NCBI RefSeq assembly: GCF_025127995.1
Contig: NZ_JAHLYP010000038.1
Coordinates: forward strand, 1 to 64,000
Source of the DNA: Synechococcus sp. CS-1332
GTDB taxonomy: Bacteria; Cyanobacteriota; Cyanobacteriia; PCC-6307; Cyanobiaceae
Length of the DNA stretch: 64,000 nt
Direction of reading: 5' to 3'
The notes beneath the pieces are model-generated. The model saw only the letters and a program-made list of their open reading frames with translations. It was not told the origin of the DNA and searched no databases. A program made the translations under genes and the position numbers. Position 1 is the stretch's first letter. Every line of letters begins with the position of its first letter. Shown here piece after piece: positions 51,784 to 60,997 of this stretch.

Positions 51784-52332
51784 ATGGCCTCCGACCCCCC
51801 TGCGATGACGGGCTCCGGTGACGTGCCCACCGTGCAGGTGAGGGATGGCAGCGGCCGGCAGCTGCTGTGTTTCCTGGAGCAGCTGATCCCCCTCGATGGC
51901 CACGACTACGCCCTGCTGACGCCGGTGGACACCCCGGTCTGTCTGTTCCGCCTCAGCGACGACGACGATCCGGAGCTGGTGGAGACCCTCAATGCCACCG
52001 AGCCGATCCTGTCGGTGGCGGATGTGGTGCTGCAGGAACACGACCTGACCCTGGTGCGTTCGGCCGTCACGCTCACGGTCAGTGGGGAACTTGAGGAGCC
52101 CGATCCCGATGACCTCGAGGATGAGGAAGGCGACGACGACAGCGAGACCTACGAACTGCTGGTGAGCTTCATGGCCGGCGATGAGGAGTACGGCCTGTAC
52201 ATCCCCCTGGATCCCTTCTTCGTGGTGGCCCGCATGGAGGGGGCTGACGCGGTGATGGTGGAGGGAGAGGAGTTCGAGCGGGTCCAGCCCCGCATCGAGG
52301 CCGAACTCGACGAGCGGGAGAGCGACGACTGA
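51784..52332 (+). CDS. DUF3727 domain-containing protein
   Basis: A 182-residue strongly acidic protein. The first half (LLCFLEQLIPLDGHDYALLT, VDTPVCLFRLSDDD) and the second half (YELLVSFMAGDEEYGLYIPL, DPFFVVARMEGADAVMV) match cyanobacterial DUF3727 proteins; a run of Asp/Glu separates them. Function unknown. I chose the ATG at 51784; an ATG at 51751 would overlap the end of ruvX. The stop overlaps the next start (TGATG). Confidence 0.75.
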   Translation: MASDPPAMTGSGDVPTVQVRDGSGRQLLCFLEQLIPLDGHDYALLTPVDTPVCLFRLSDDDDPELVETLNATEPILSVADVVLQEHDLTLVRSAVTLTVSGELEEPDPDDLEDEEGDDDSETYELLVSFMAGDEEYGLYIPLDPFFVVARMEGADAVMVEGEEFERVQPRIEAELDERESDD

Positions 52333-52841
52333 TGCTGCGCGACCTGCTAACGCCCGACTGGGTGCCGGGGACGTCCCTGGCCCACCTGCCGCTGCAGGAG
52401 TTGGTCGACCGTGGCATTCGCGCCCTGGTTCTGGACGTGGACCGCACCCTTCTGCCCCGCCGCCAGGCCACCATGCCCGTCCAGGCTGAGCTGTGGCTGC
52501 GCCACGCCCGCGAGCAGATGCCCCTGCACCTGCTCAGCAACAATCCCTCCCGGCGCCGCATCGGAGCGGTGGCCGACACCATGGGACTCCCCTACACCAC
52601 CTCGGCGGGCAAGCCGCGCCGGGCCGCCCTGCGCAAGGTGCTGCTGGATCTCGATCTCCCCCCCGCCCAGGTGGCCCTGGTGGGGGACCGTCTGTTCACC
52701 GATGTGCTGGTGGGCAACCGCATGGGCCTGTTCACCGTGCTGGTGAAGCCGATCGATCCTGACGGCGAGCCCTGCCGCCAGGACCGGCTGCAGAACCTGG
52801 AGCTGCGCATGGCCCGCTGGGTGGGTTCGGTCCCCGGTTGA
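52332..52841 (+). CDS. YqeG-family HAD-superfamily phosphatase
   Basis: A 169-residue HAD IIIA phosphatase. Motif I ALVLDVDRTLLPRR contains DxDxT, motif II LHLLSNN, and the C-terminal VALVGDRLFTDVLVGNRMGL has the acidic pair. Related proteins include phosphatidylglycerophosphate phosphatases, which is a plausible role, since a CDP-alcohol phosphatidyltransferase gene lies elsewhere in the window, but this is inference. It is coupled by one-base overlaps to the genes on both sides. Confidence 0.85.
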   Translation: MLRDLLTPDWVPGTSLAHLPLQELVDRGIRALVLDVDRTLLPRRQATMPVQAELWLRHAREQMPLHLLSNNPSRRRIGAVADTMGLPYTTSAGKPRRAALRKVLLDLDLPPAQVALVGDRLFTDVLVGNRMGLFTVLVKPIDPDGEPCRQDRLQNLELRMARWVGSVPG

Positions 52842-53992
52842 TGGCAAGCTCCAGCACACCCGCGAGCGCCGGCGGCGGACTGCGGCGGGTGATCAAGGTG
52901 GGCACCAGCCTGCTGCGGGGCAGCCCCGAACGGCCCACGGCGGCGGTGATCGCCGATCTGGCGGCCAGCTTCAGCCGGCAGCAGCGCCAGGGCGATCGCC
53001 TGGCCCTGGTGACCAGCGGGGCGGTGGGTCTGGGCTGCGAGGCCCTGCGCTTCAGCAAGCGCCCCACCGAGGTGGTGGCCCTGCAGGCCGCCGCCGCCGT
53101 GGGCCAGGGCCGGCTGATGGCCCTGTATGAGGACGCTTTTGCCGTGCGGGGCCTGGCGGTGGCCCAGGTGCTGCTCACCCGCAGCGATCTGGCCTCCCGG
53201 CGCCGCTACCAGAACGCCTGCCGCACCCTGGAGCAACTGCTGGAGTGGGGCGTGCTGCCGGTGGTGAATGAGAACGACACCCTGGCCACCGACGAGCTGC
53301 GCTTCGGCGACAACGACACCCTCTCGGCCCTGGTGGCGGTGGCGATCGGCGCCGATGAACTGGTGCTGCTCACGGATGTGGATCGGCTCTATTCCGGCAA
53401 CCCCCGCACCGATGCCGACGCCAGCCCGATCGAGGAGGTGCGGGACCTGGCCGAGCTGGAGCGCCTCAGCCACGTGGCCGAGGGGGGTGGCCAGTGGGGC
53501 ACCGGCGGCATGACCACCAAGCTGGCGGCGGCCCGCATCGCCACCTCCAGCGGCATCCGGGTGCGGCTGGCCGATGGCCGCGATCCGGCGGTGCTCGACG
53601 CCCTGTTCGCCGGCGAGAAGGTGGGCACGGTGTTCCAGCCCAGCACCACCCCCCTGGCCGATCGCAAGAGCTGGCTGGCCCATGCCCTGCTGGTGAAGGG
53701 CAGCGTGCGGGTGGATGCGGGCGCCGAACGGGCCCTGCTGCAGCAGGGGGCCTCCCTGCTGGCGGTGGGCATCCGGGCGGTGGAGGGTCACTTCTCCCGG
53801 CGCGATGCGGTGCGGGTGCTGGCCAGCGATGGCCGCGAACTGGGACGGGGTCTGAGCACCCTGAGCAGCGAGGAGCTGCGCCAGATCATGGGCCTCAGCA
53901 GCGAGGAAGTGCGCCGCCGGCTGGGGCCGGTGGGGGATGCGGTGGTGCACCGCGATCAGCTGGTGCTCACCTCCCGTCAGCCGCGCGATTGA
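52841..53992 (+). CDS. proB: Glutamate 5-kinase
   Basis: A 383-residue enzyme catalysing the first step of proline synthesis. The amino-acid kinase domain has RVIKVGTSLLRG, LALVTSGAVGLGCEALRFSK, VVNENDTLATDELRFGDNDT, LLTDVDRLYSGNPR and GTGGMTTKLAAARIATSSG. Residues ~285-370 form a PUA domain (SVRVDAGAERALLQQGASLL, GRGLSTLSSEELRQIMGLSS). This is the long, PUA-containing form. The ATG at 52841 overlaps the upstream stop (TGATG). It ends 16 bp inside the convergent membrane-protein gene. Confidence 0.95.
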   Translation: MASSSTPASAGGGLRRVIKVGTSLLRGSPERPTAAVIADLAASFSRQQRQGDRLALVTSGAVGLGCEALRFSKRPTEVVALQAAAAVGQGRLMALYEDAFAVRGLAVAQVLLTRSDLASRRRYQNACRTLEQLLEWGVLPVVNENDTLATDELRFGDNDTLSALVAVAIGADELVLLTDVDRLYSGNPRTDADASPIEEVRDLAELERLSHVAEGGGQWGTGGMTTKLAAARIATSSGIRVRLADGRDPAVLDALFAGEKVGTVFQPSTTPLADRKSWLAHALLVKGSVRVDAGAERALLQQGASLLAVGIRAVEGHFSRRDAVRVLASDGRELGRGLSTLSSEELRQIMGLSSEEVRRRLGPVGDAVVHRDQLVLTSRQPRD

Positions 53993-55215
53993 TCCAGGGC
54001 CGCCTGCAGCTTCTCCAGCAGCTCGGCCCCTTCCCGCTCACTGGAGAGCCCGTCCACCACGATCGGGGGCCGGCGTTCGCTCCAGAGGATCACCCGGGGG
54101 TCGGGGCCGGGCAGCAGCAGCGCCCCGGTGACGAGCCGCAGCGGCAGCTGGCGGCTGGCCTGGCCTGGGCGCCGGAGGCGGAGCTGGTCGCCCGTCAAGG
54201 AAAGCTCCTGGGGACGCCAATGCCTGGTGCTCCCGACGCCGGCGGCGCCGAGGGCCGCCACCACCAGCAGGGCCTGGATCACAGTCCACTCCGGCAGGGC
54301 CAGTGAAAGCAGACCCGGCATGGAGGGATCCAGCATCAGCGTTGTGGGTTCACTCAGGCCCAGGCGCGGCCCGAACATCCAGACCAGAAAGCCGCCGTAC
54401 TTCACCATCACCGTGTTGAGCACGGCGACGAACAGCAGGTAGCTGCCCTGCTCGGCGTGGGAGCGCCACCACTGCAGGGTGCCCACGCTGCGGCGGCTGC
54501 GGACCAGGCGTGTGGCGGAAGCCCCCGTTTCCAGCCTCCAGACATCGTCCGGCTGCGGCCCGCCCGGCCGGGCCCCGGAGAGCTGCCGGGCGTTGAGGGC
54601 GCCGGCCAGCTGCAGGGGCACCCCCAGGTCGGTGGCCAGGGCGTGGGCCCGCTTCCAGGCGCCGGACACGCTTGGGGCGCGGGCCAGCAGGTGCTCCCCG
54701 GCGGGATCGGCCACGGCCAGAGACAGATCCCAGCCGAGGGGCCGCTCCCCCAGCGGCGGCAGCTCCAAGTTGGCCTGGCGGATCAGTACGGCCGTGATGG
54801 CGGCCCGGTCCAGCTCCAGCCGCTCGCTGCCCCCGGGCGTGTCCGCGAACAGGCGGATCCCCTCGCCCCAGCTCTGCAGCAGCACCCGTCGCTGCACCGG
54901 CGCGGCGTAGCCGAAGCTGGCCATCAGCCATTCCATCGGCAGCAGGAACAGCAGCAGGGCGATCACATAGGCCACGGCCCCCTGGAGGCTGGCCAGCAGG
55001 CAGAGGCCGGAGAACAGCAGGAAGGCCAGCAGGAAGGCCAGCAGGCTGACGAGCGGGTTGGCGGGGGCCTCGTCCTCGATCAGCTCCCGCCAGATCATGT
55101 GCTCGAGGGCCAGGGCCAACCCCTGCACGAAGCGGCGGAGCAGCACCAGCGGGGTGAGCAGCAGGCCCAGTCCGTTGCGCCGGGCGCCGCGAACCGTGGC
55201 GTGGAACGCGATCAA
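53977..55215 (-). CDS. Hypothetical membrane protein (412 aa)
   Basis: A protein with two or three N-terminal helices (PLVSLLAFLLAFLLFSGLCL, AVAYVIALLLFLLPMEWLM), a ~150-residue soluble part (LELDRAAITAVLIRQANLEL, WDLSLAVADPAGEHLLARAP), two further helices (LLFVAVLNTVMVKYGGFLVW and WTVIQALLVVAALGAAGVG) and a C-terminal ~80-residue beta-rich domain that looks like a membrane-associated PH-type sensor (LSLTGDQLRLRRPGQASRQL, VILWSERRPPIVVDGLSSER). No family is recognised. The start is probably a TTG overlapping the PAP2 stop (TTGA), so it is coupled to the phosphatase gene. Confidence 0.6.
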   Translation of the reverse strand: MIAFHATVRGARRNGLGLLLTPLVLLRRFVQGLALALEHMIWRELIEDEAPANPLVSLLAFLLAFLLFSGLCLLASLQGAVAYVIALLLFLLPMEWLMASFGYAAPVQRRVLLQSWGEGIRLFADTPGGSERLELDRAAITAVLIRQANLELPPLGERPLGWDLSLAVADPAGEHLLARAPSVSGAWKRAHALATDLGVPLQLAGALNARQLSGARPGGPQPDDVWRLETGASATRLVRSRRSVGTLQWWRSHAEQGSYLLFVAVLNTVMVKYGGFLVWMFGPRLGLSEPTTLMLDPSMPGLLSLALPEWTVIQALLVVAALGAAGVGSTRHWRPQELSLTGDQLRLRRPGQASRQLPLRLVTGALLLPGPDPRVILWSERRPPIVVDGLSSEREGAELLEKLQAALDQSRG

Positions 55216-55973
55216 TCCGCCAGCAGGGGCAGGCCGGCCGGTGGGACCGCGAGCAGCAGGAGGCGCTCACCGGCCACCTGCTCCTTGAAGCGCCGCCACT
55301 GGGGGGAGGCGATCACCTCCTGACTGACCGCCTCGGCGAGGCGCTGGCTGGCCAGTACATCACTGGGGTAGTGCAGGGCGCAGTAGGCACGCACGTAGCC
55401 CCCCTGAAGACCCACCGGCAGCAGCCGCTCCCGGCGCTCCGGCAGCAGGTCGGCCAGCAGCAGGGATGCTGTGGCAAACCAGGTGGCGTGGCCGCTGGGG
55501 AATGACCAGGAGCCCTCCAGAGGCAGGCAGGGCTTCAGATCCGGGTGGCTCAGGAAGGGGCGGGGACGGGCCACCCCATCCTTGAGCTGATCCTTGAGCC
55601 CATCGGCCCGCTCCAGAAAGGCCGGCAGGCCCGCGGAGAGGAGGGGGGCGGTCCGGGCCAGGTCGGCGCCCACGGCGGCATCGAAGACACTGAGATGGCG
55701 GTTCAGGAAGCGCCAGCTGTGCACGTTTCCCGCCGGCGTGCGGGTGTGCTGGTTCCAGCGCAGGATCGCCAGATCATCGAGTTCCAGGCGGCTGCCGGGG
55801 GCTGGTGGCTGGCCGATCACGGCGCGGTAGGCCGACGGCTGGAGCACCAGGCCCGCCGCCGGGTCCCCCTCCTGGGCGGCCGCCGGCGCCCCCAGCGCCA
55901 GCAAGCTCGGAAGCAGGGCGGTCTGCAGCAGCAGGAGGCTGGACAGGCCATGTCCCGGGCGCAGGGTGTCCAT
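55212..55973 (-). CDS. PAP2-family acid phosphatase, exported
   Basis: A 253-residue protein with a signal peptide (SSLLLLQTALLPSLLALGAP, cleavage after AAA) and all three PAP2/class A acid phosphatase motifs: KDGVARPRPF, WSFPSGHATWFATASLL and RAYCALHYPSDVLASQ. The order and spacing match PhoN-like bacterial non-specific acid phosphatases acting in the periplasm. This is another phosphate-releasing enzyme in the window besides the PhoX-like one. It is coupled by a 4-bp overlap to the following membrane protein. Confidence 0.85.
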   Translation of the reverse strand: MDTLRPGHGLSSLLLLQTALLPSLLALGAPAAAQEGDPAAGLVLQPSAYRAVIGQPPAPGSRLELDDLAILRWNQHTRTPAGNVHSWRFLNRHLSVFDAAVGADLARTAPLLSAGLPAFLERADGLKDQLKDGVARPRPFLSHPDLKPCLPLEGSWSFPSGHATWFATASLLLADLLPERRERLLPVGLQGGYVRAYCALHYPSDVLASQRLAEAVSQEVIASPQWRRFKEQVAGERLLLLAVPPAGLPLLAD

Positions 55974-56023
55974 GGCTCCGGTGCCGTCGGTGGGGTGGCC
56001 GCACCGTAGGGGTGCCCCGGACG

Positions 56024-56740
56024 TCAGAAGCGTTCGTCGCCGATGGCTGGCAGCACCAGCTCGCGCACAAAGGATGCCGGGGACAGCTGCAGCAGGGCCG
56101 AGACGATCCTGATCACGTCGTGGAGCGGAATCTGCCAGCCCTCACCGCGCCCGGCGGCCGCCTCGGACGGCACCTCCAGGCCGTCGTCGGTGTTCAGGTA
56201 GCCCAGCTGCAGGCAGGTCACCGCCAGCTGCTGGTACCGGAAGCTCTCGCGCAGGGCATCGGCGATGCCGGTGAGGGCGAACTTCGAGGCGCCGAAGGTC
56301 ACCTCCGGCTGCCCGCTCTGGCGCAGGCCGGAGGTGGAGCCCGTAAGGATGAGCTGGGGCCTGTAGGAGTCGAGCAGCCGCGGAATCAGCCGCCTGAGCA
56401 GCATCAGGGCACCGGTGATGTTGATGGCCACCATGGTGGCGATGCTGTCGTCGGGATCTTCCAGGAAGCTGTAGGCCTCGCTGAAGGCGTTCGCTTCCCA
56501 GACGCCGAGGTTGTAGATCAGCACATCCAGCTGGGCGGGCGCCTGCTGCTCGATCCACCGGGCCGCCGGCAGCGGCTCCGCCAGATCCGCCTCGATTCAG
56601 GCGAGCTCGACGCCCACCGGCAGCCTCAGGCCATCGGGCCGTCGCCGCGAGACACCGATCACCGTGTCCCCGGGGCTGCCCAGACCCTCGACAAAGGCAC
56701 GGCCAAGCCCGCGGCTGGCCCCCACCACCATCAGTTTCAT
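56024..56740 (-). pseudogene. Short-chain dehydrogenase/reductase gene with in-frame stop
   Basis: The 239-codon frame encodes an SDR: LMVVGASRGLGRAFVEGLG at the N-terminus, LDVLIYNLGVW, LILTGSTSGLRQSGQPE and a C-terminal FVRELVLPAIG. Codon 48 (56599-56597) is TGA in the otherwise continuous frame (VGVELA-stop-IEADLAEP), where Trp (TGG) or Arg (CGA) would restore it. The catalytic YxxxK is also altered to FGASK, with Phe in place of Tyr. The gene is therefore probably inactive; a sequencing error for the stop is possible but would not explain the Tyr loss. It is divergent from the TPR-CHAT gene, 79 bp between the starts. Confidence 0.8.
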
Positions 56741-56819
56741 GGACCCGTTCCGGCAGGGTTTGTCGATGTCCAGACCATGCTGGATCCCGTACCGGAAGCT
56801 GGGAACCCCCTGTACGCCC

Positions 56820-59800
56820 ATGACGCGGTCCGCTCATTCCTTGGTGGCCCTGTTCCGTTGGGGAACCGCCCTCGCCATGCTCCTGCTGGCCGATGGACAG
56901 CCGTCGGCGGCCGTCGATCAACAAGGCAAGTCACCACTGCCACGGCAGCAGGACTGGATCGCCCAGCCGTTGGGCGAGCGCTACACCCAGATCCCGGCGC
57001 AGGTGTGGGAGTGGATCGACCAGGCCAACGCCCTGGAGGCCAAGGGCGACTATGGAAAGGCGGCGACGGTATGGGAACAGGTGCTGGCCTGGCGTGAGAA
57101 GGCGCAGGGGCCCGACCATCCCGATACGGCCAGCAGCCTCAACAACCTCGGGCTTCTTTACATCAAGGAGAGCGCCTTTGCCAAGGCCGAGCCCCTGCTT
57201 ATTCGTGCCCTGGCGATCAGAACCAGGATCCTTGGGCCGGACCATCCCTTCACCGCCCTCAGCACCAACAACCTCGCCTGGCTGTACTACAACCAGAACA
57301 AAAACGCCAAGGCTGAACCCCTTTACAGGCGCGCCCTGGCTATCGCCGAGAAGGCGCTTGGGCCAGAGCATCCAGGACTCGCCCTGGGCCTCAACAACCT
57401 CGGATTGCTCTATACCAGTCAGGCCGACTATGGCAAGGCTGAACCCCTTTATCTGCGTGGCCTGGCGATCAGAGAGAAGGCGCTGGGTCCTGATCATCTT
57501 GATGTCGCAGCAAGTCTGATCAGCCTTGGACTGCTTTACTCCAAGCTGAACATCTATGCGAAGGCCGAGCCCCTGCTCCTTCGCGCTTTGGCCATCAGAG
57601 AGAAGACGCTGGAAGCTGACCACCCTGATGTCGCTTTTAGTCTAGTCACTCTTGGTCTGCTTTATAGTGATATGGGTGCCTATTCCAAGGCCGAACCTCT
57701 TTATCTGCGCGCCCTTGCGATGATGGAGAAGAGGCGAGGGTCTGACCATCAGGAAACCGCCCTCAGCCTTAATAATCTGGCAACGCTGTACGTCAACCAG
57801 GGCGCTTATGCCAAGGCCGAGCCCCTGCTGCGCCGCACCCTGGCCATCAAGCAGAAGGCGCTGGGTGACGATCACCCCGATATCGCCACCAGCCTCAACA
57901 ACCTCGCGGCGCTCTACGACAGCCAGGGCGCCTTCGCCAAGGCCGAACCCCTCTATCAGCGCGCCCTGGTGATCAACGAAAAGGTGTCGGGTCTTGATCA
58001 CCCCGCCACGGCCACCAGCCTCAACAACCTGGGCCTGCTCTACCGGAACCAGGGCGCCTATGCGCGGGCGGAGCCCCTGCTGCGGCGTGCCCTGGCGATC
58101 CGGGAGAAGGTGCTCGGCGCCGGCCACGCCGATACCGCCGCCAGCCTCAACAACCTCGCCATGCTTTACGAGGATCAGGGCGCCTACGCCCGAGCCGAGC
58201 CGCTGCTGCGCCGCGCCCTGGCCATCCAGGAGAAGACGCTGGGGCCCGCTCACCCCGTCACCGCCACGGGCCTCAACAACCTCGCGGTACTGGTCGACCA
58301 GCAAGGTGCCGCCACTCTGGCCGAACCGCTGCACCGACGCGCCCTGGCGATCCGGGAGAAGGCCCTGGGGCCCAACCATCCCGATACCGCGGGCAGCCTC
58401 AACAACCTGGCGGATCTCTATCGGCTTCAGGGCGCCCACGCCAAGGCGGAACCCCTCTTCCTCCGCGCCCTGGCGATCTACGAGACCGCGCTGGGGCCCG
58501 ATCACCCCACGACCGCCCTCAGCCTCAACAACCTTGCCAAGTTGTACCTGAGCCAGGGGGCCGAGGCCAGGGCCGAGCCCCTGCTGCGCCGCGGCATCGG
58601 CAGCCAGTCCCTGTTCCTCCAACGGGAGGCTCCCCTGCTGCCCCAGGCCAGGCGGCAGGAGCAGATCAAGGCCCTCGGCAACGTCTGGGAGATCCCCTTT
58701 TCCCTTGTGGCCACGACACCTGCCGACGCCTCCCTGGCCCTGTTCACACGCTTGAACCGCCACGGTCTGCTGCAGGACATCGAACGGCGCCAGGCCCAGC
58801 TCGGGCGTGGCTCCACTGCCCAGCAGCTCCTAGTGAGTCAGCTCACGGCCATGACGGCCCGGCTGGCCGATGTCAACCTCAGCGCCCCCCAGCGGCAGAC
58901 GCTGCAGCAAGAGCGTGATCGGCTGGAGCAGGAGCTGTACCGCCAGCTGCCGGCCCTGACCCCGCGGTTGGTGGACGCGGCCCAGGTGGCCGCTGCCCTG
59001 CCAGTTGATGGGGTGCTGATCGAATTCCAGCGCTTTCGCCCTTACGACGCCCGTCAGCCGGACGCCAGGAGCTGGGGGGCGCCGCGCTATCTGGCGATGC
59101 TGCTGTTTTCCGATGGGGTGACCCGTGCCGTGGACCTTGGCCCGGCTGCGGCCATCGATCCCCTGATTCAGCAGGCCCTGGCCGAAAGCCTGGCCCGCAA
59201 TCGCCCCGCTGGACCCTTCTGGGCCCGGGTGAGCCAGAAGGTGCTGGGGCCCCTGGTGCCGCAGCTGGCGGGGCGGCGGCATTGGTTCGTTTCACCCGAT
59301 GGAGAGCTGAGCCGCATCCCGTTCACCGCGCTGCCGGCTCCCACCGAGGGGCTGAGCGACGCTGCGGCCGAATCCGCGCCCACCCTGGGCCAGCAGGTGC
59401 AGCTGCGGATCCTCACCAGCGGCCGTGATCTGCTCAGCCTGCGGAGCCCCGGGCCAGGGGGCCAGCGTTCCCTGGTGCTCGCCGCCCCTGATTTCGGTGG
59501 TCCCGGCGCCTGGCAACCCCTGCCCGCTTCCTCCGCGGAGGGTCGCTGGATCGCCGAACGACTCGGTGCGGCCCTCTATGAGGGAGCAGAGGCCACCACC
59601 GGCGTGTTGCAGCAGGCGCGCGGCCCCAGGATGTTGCACATCGCCAGCCACGGGTTCTTCACCACGGGCAGCGGCGACCCGCTGCTGAACAGCGGCATCG
59701 TGCTGGCGGGCGCCAACCGCAGCCGCCCGGCCGACGACGACGGCTACCTCACCGCCAAGGAGGCGGCCCAGTTGCAGCTGGATGGCACCGAGTTGGTGGT

Positions 59801-60110
59801 GCTCTCCGCCTGTGACACCGCCTCCGGAACCCTGCAGACCGGCGAAGGGGTCTACGGCCTGCAGCGGGCCCTCACCGTGGCCGGCGCCCGCTCCACCCTG
59901 TTGTCGCTGTGGAAAGTGGATGATGACGCCACAGCGGCGTTCATGCAGCGGTACGTCGCCCTGCTCAAGAACGGGATCGGCCGCATGGACGCGCTAGCGA
60001 CGGTGCAGCAGGAGTTCCGCAGCCATCCGCAAGAGCCGGACTGGGCCGACCACAAGTTCTGGGCCGCCTGGCAGCTCACGGGCGACGGGGGGCCGATTCC
60101 TGGATTGTGA
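56820..60110 (+). CDS. Exported TPR-CHAT (caspase-like) protein
   Basis: A 1096-residue protein. A signal-peptide-like N-terminus (LVALFRWGTALAMLLLADGQ) is followed from residue ~99 by twelve 42-residue kinesin-light-chain-type TPR repeats with consensus SLNNLA-LY, AKAEPLL-RALAI and EKALGPDHP, then a ~150-residue helical linker. The C-terminal ~350 residues are a CHAT protease domain: LHIASHGFFTTGSGDPLLNS with His944, LVVLSACDTASGTLQTGEGV with Cys998, and LLSLWKVDDDATAAFMQRY. The catalytic dyad is present. TPR-CHAT proteins are frequent in cyanobacteria; some related CHAT proteases act in stress or immune pathways, but the substrate here is unknown. The ATG at 56820 gives the signal peptide. 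Confidence 0.88.
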   Translation: MTRSAHSLVALFRWGTALAMLLLADGQPSAAVDQQGKSPLPRQQDWIAQPLGERYTQIPAQVWEWIDQANALEAKGDYGKAATVWEQVLAWREKAQGPDHPDTASSLNNLGLLYIKESAFAKAEPLLIRALAIRTRILGPDHPFTALSTNNLAWLYYNQNKNAKAEPLYRRALAIAEKALGPEHPGLALGLNNLGLLYTSQADYGKAEPLYLRGLAIREKALGPDHLDVAASLISLGLLYSKLNIYAKAEPLLLRALAIREKTLEADHPDVAFSLVTLGLLYSDMGAYSKAEPLYLRALAMMEKRRGSDHQETALSLNNLATLYVNQGAYAKAEPLLRRTLAIKQKALGDDHPDIATSLNNLAALYDSQGAFAKAEPLYQRALVINEKVSGLDHPATATSLNNLGLLYRNQGAYARAEPLLRRALAIREKVLGAGHADTAASLNNLAMLYEDQGAYARAEPLLRRALAIQEKTLGPAHPVTATGLNNLAVLVDQQGAATLAEPLHRRALAIREKALGPNHPDTAGSLNNLADLYRLQGAHAKAEPLFLRALAIYETALGPDHPTTALSLNNLAKLYLSQGAEARAEPLLRRGIGSQSLFLQREAPLLPQARRQEQIKALGNVWEIPFSLVATTPADASLALFTRLNRHGLLQDIERRQAQLGRGSTAQQLLVSQLTAMTARLADVNLSAPQRQTLQQERDRLEQELYRQLPALTPRLVDAAQVAAALPVDGVLIEFQRFRPYDARQPDARSWGAPRYLAMLLFSDGVTRAVDLGPAAAIDPLIQQALAESLARNRPAGPFWARVSQKVLGPLVPQLAGRRHWFVSPDGELSRIPFTALPAPTEGLSDAAAESAPTLGQQVQLRILTSGRDLLSLRSPGPGGQRSLVLAAPDFGGPGAWQPLPASSAEGRWIAERLGAALYEGAEATTGVLQQARGPRMLHIASHGFFTTGSGDPLLNSGIVLAGANRSRPADDDGYLTAKEAAQLQLDGTELVVLSACDTASGTLQTGEGVYGLQRALTVAGARSTLLSLWKVDDDATAAFMQRYVALLKNGIGRMDALATVQQEFRSHPQEPDWADHKFWAAWQLTGDGGPIPGL
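57114..58625 (+). repeat. Twelve tandem 126-bp units encoding TPR repeats
   Basis: Units start every 126 bp (57114, 57240 and so on to 58500) with no indels, each coding a 42-residue TPR. Units 1-5 are more diverged and slightly more A+T-rich, while units 6-12 are closer to each other, suggesting recent expansion or gene conversion in the 3' half. Confidence 0.85.
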
Positions 60111-60168
60111 GCCAAGCTCTGCACACCAGGCAAACTGATGCAACGGTTGGCTGCTGTTGATTTCACCC

Positions 60169-60981
60169 ATGCGAAACCAACGGGGGTCTGCGGCACTGGG
60201 AGCTCTGCTGATCACAGCACCGCTGCTCGTGTCGGTGGCCCCTGGAGCCGCTGCCGCTGAACTGGACAGCACGGTGGCGTCCATCGCCAGCCAGCTCCGC
60301 CAGAGCTGGAAAGCGGATCCAGCCACCGCGAAGCTGCCCTGGCCGGCCATCGAGGTGCTGGCCGAAGGCCAGATGCCCCTCTCGGCCTGCCCCGGGGCCA
60401 GTACCGCGGCACTGGGAGTCCAGAGCCCTGCGCTGGTTTGCGCAGCCAGCGGCAAGGTGTTGCTGGATCGCACCAGGCTGGCGAAGGAGGCCAGCCGCCA
60501 TGGGGAGTGGGGCGTGGCCTACTGGGTCGGGGTCGGCCTGGGCACCGCCATCCTGAGCAACCGCTCCGCATCGCTCCAGCCGCCAGCCGCCGCCAACCTT
60601 CAGGCCAACTGCCTGGCGGGGGTGCTGATCGGTGGCACCAGCCTGCAACCCAGGCCCCAGGATCCCCCCAAGCCCGATCAATTCGTGGCCCCCGCCAATG
60701 GGGCCTACGGCACCGCCATGGCCGAGCAGATGGGAACCCGCAGCCAGCGCTCCTATGCCTTGCTCACCGGCCTCGGAATGACGGATCTGGCTGGTTGCTC
60801 CGATGAAGCGATGGCCCAGCTCGCCAAGGACCGGGTGCCCGATCCAGCGCTGCTGAGCGCTCTGGCCACGGGGACAGACCGGGCCGCGTTCAACACGATG
60901 GCGGTGATGAATCGGCGCTGCAGGAGGTTGCCCAACTCCCCCTGCCCGAGGCGCGTGCCCAGCTTCACCGGTCAGAAGTGA
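60169..60981 (+). CDS. Exported YpfJ-like metallopeptidase homologue lacking the zinc site
   Basis: A 270-residue protein with a signal peptide (LGALLITAPLLVSVAPGAAA, cleavage after AAA). The centre aligns with the neutral zinc metallopeptidase family of E. coli YpfJ: LVCAASGKVLLDRTRLA corresponds to the YCP...VYLD region, GEWGVAYWVGVGLG to the zinc helix, and LQANCLAGVL to LQADCFAGVW. At the zinc helix the expected HExGHH reads VGLGTA (residues 122-127), so the His, Glu and His ligands are gone and catalysis is not expected. It lies 58 bp after the TPR-CHAT gene on the same strand. The alignment is from memory of the family and is moderately sure. Confidence 0.6.
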   Translation: MRNQRGSAALGALLITAPLLVSVAPGAAAAELDSTVASIASQLRQSWKADPATAKLPWPAIEVLAEGQMPLSACPGASTAALGVQSPALVCAASGKVLLDRTRLAKEASRHGEWGVAYWVGVGLGTAILSNRSASLQPPAAANLQANCLAGVLIGGTSLQPRPQDPPKPDQFVAPANGAYGTAMAEQMGTRSQRSYALLTGLGMTDLAGCSDEAMAQLAKDRVPDPALLSALATGTDRAAFNTMAVMNRRCRRLPNSPCPRRVPSFTGQK

Positions 60982-60997
60982 GTCGACACCTCAGCCC

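Noticed and set aside
57114-58625. Regular 126-bp repetition considered as a CRISPR-like or satellite array
   Set aside because: The period is an exact multiple of three and encodes TPR repeats within one open frame.
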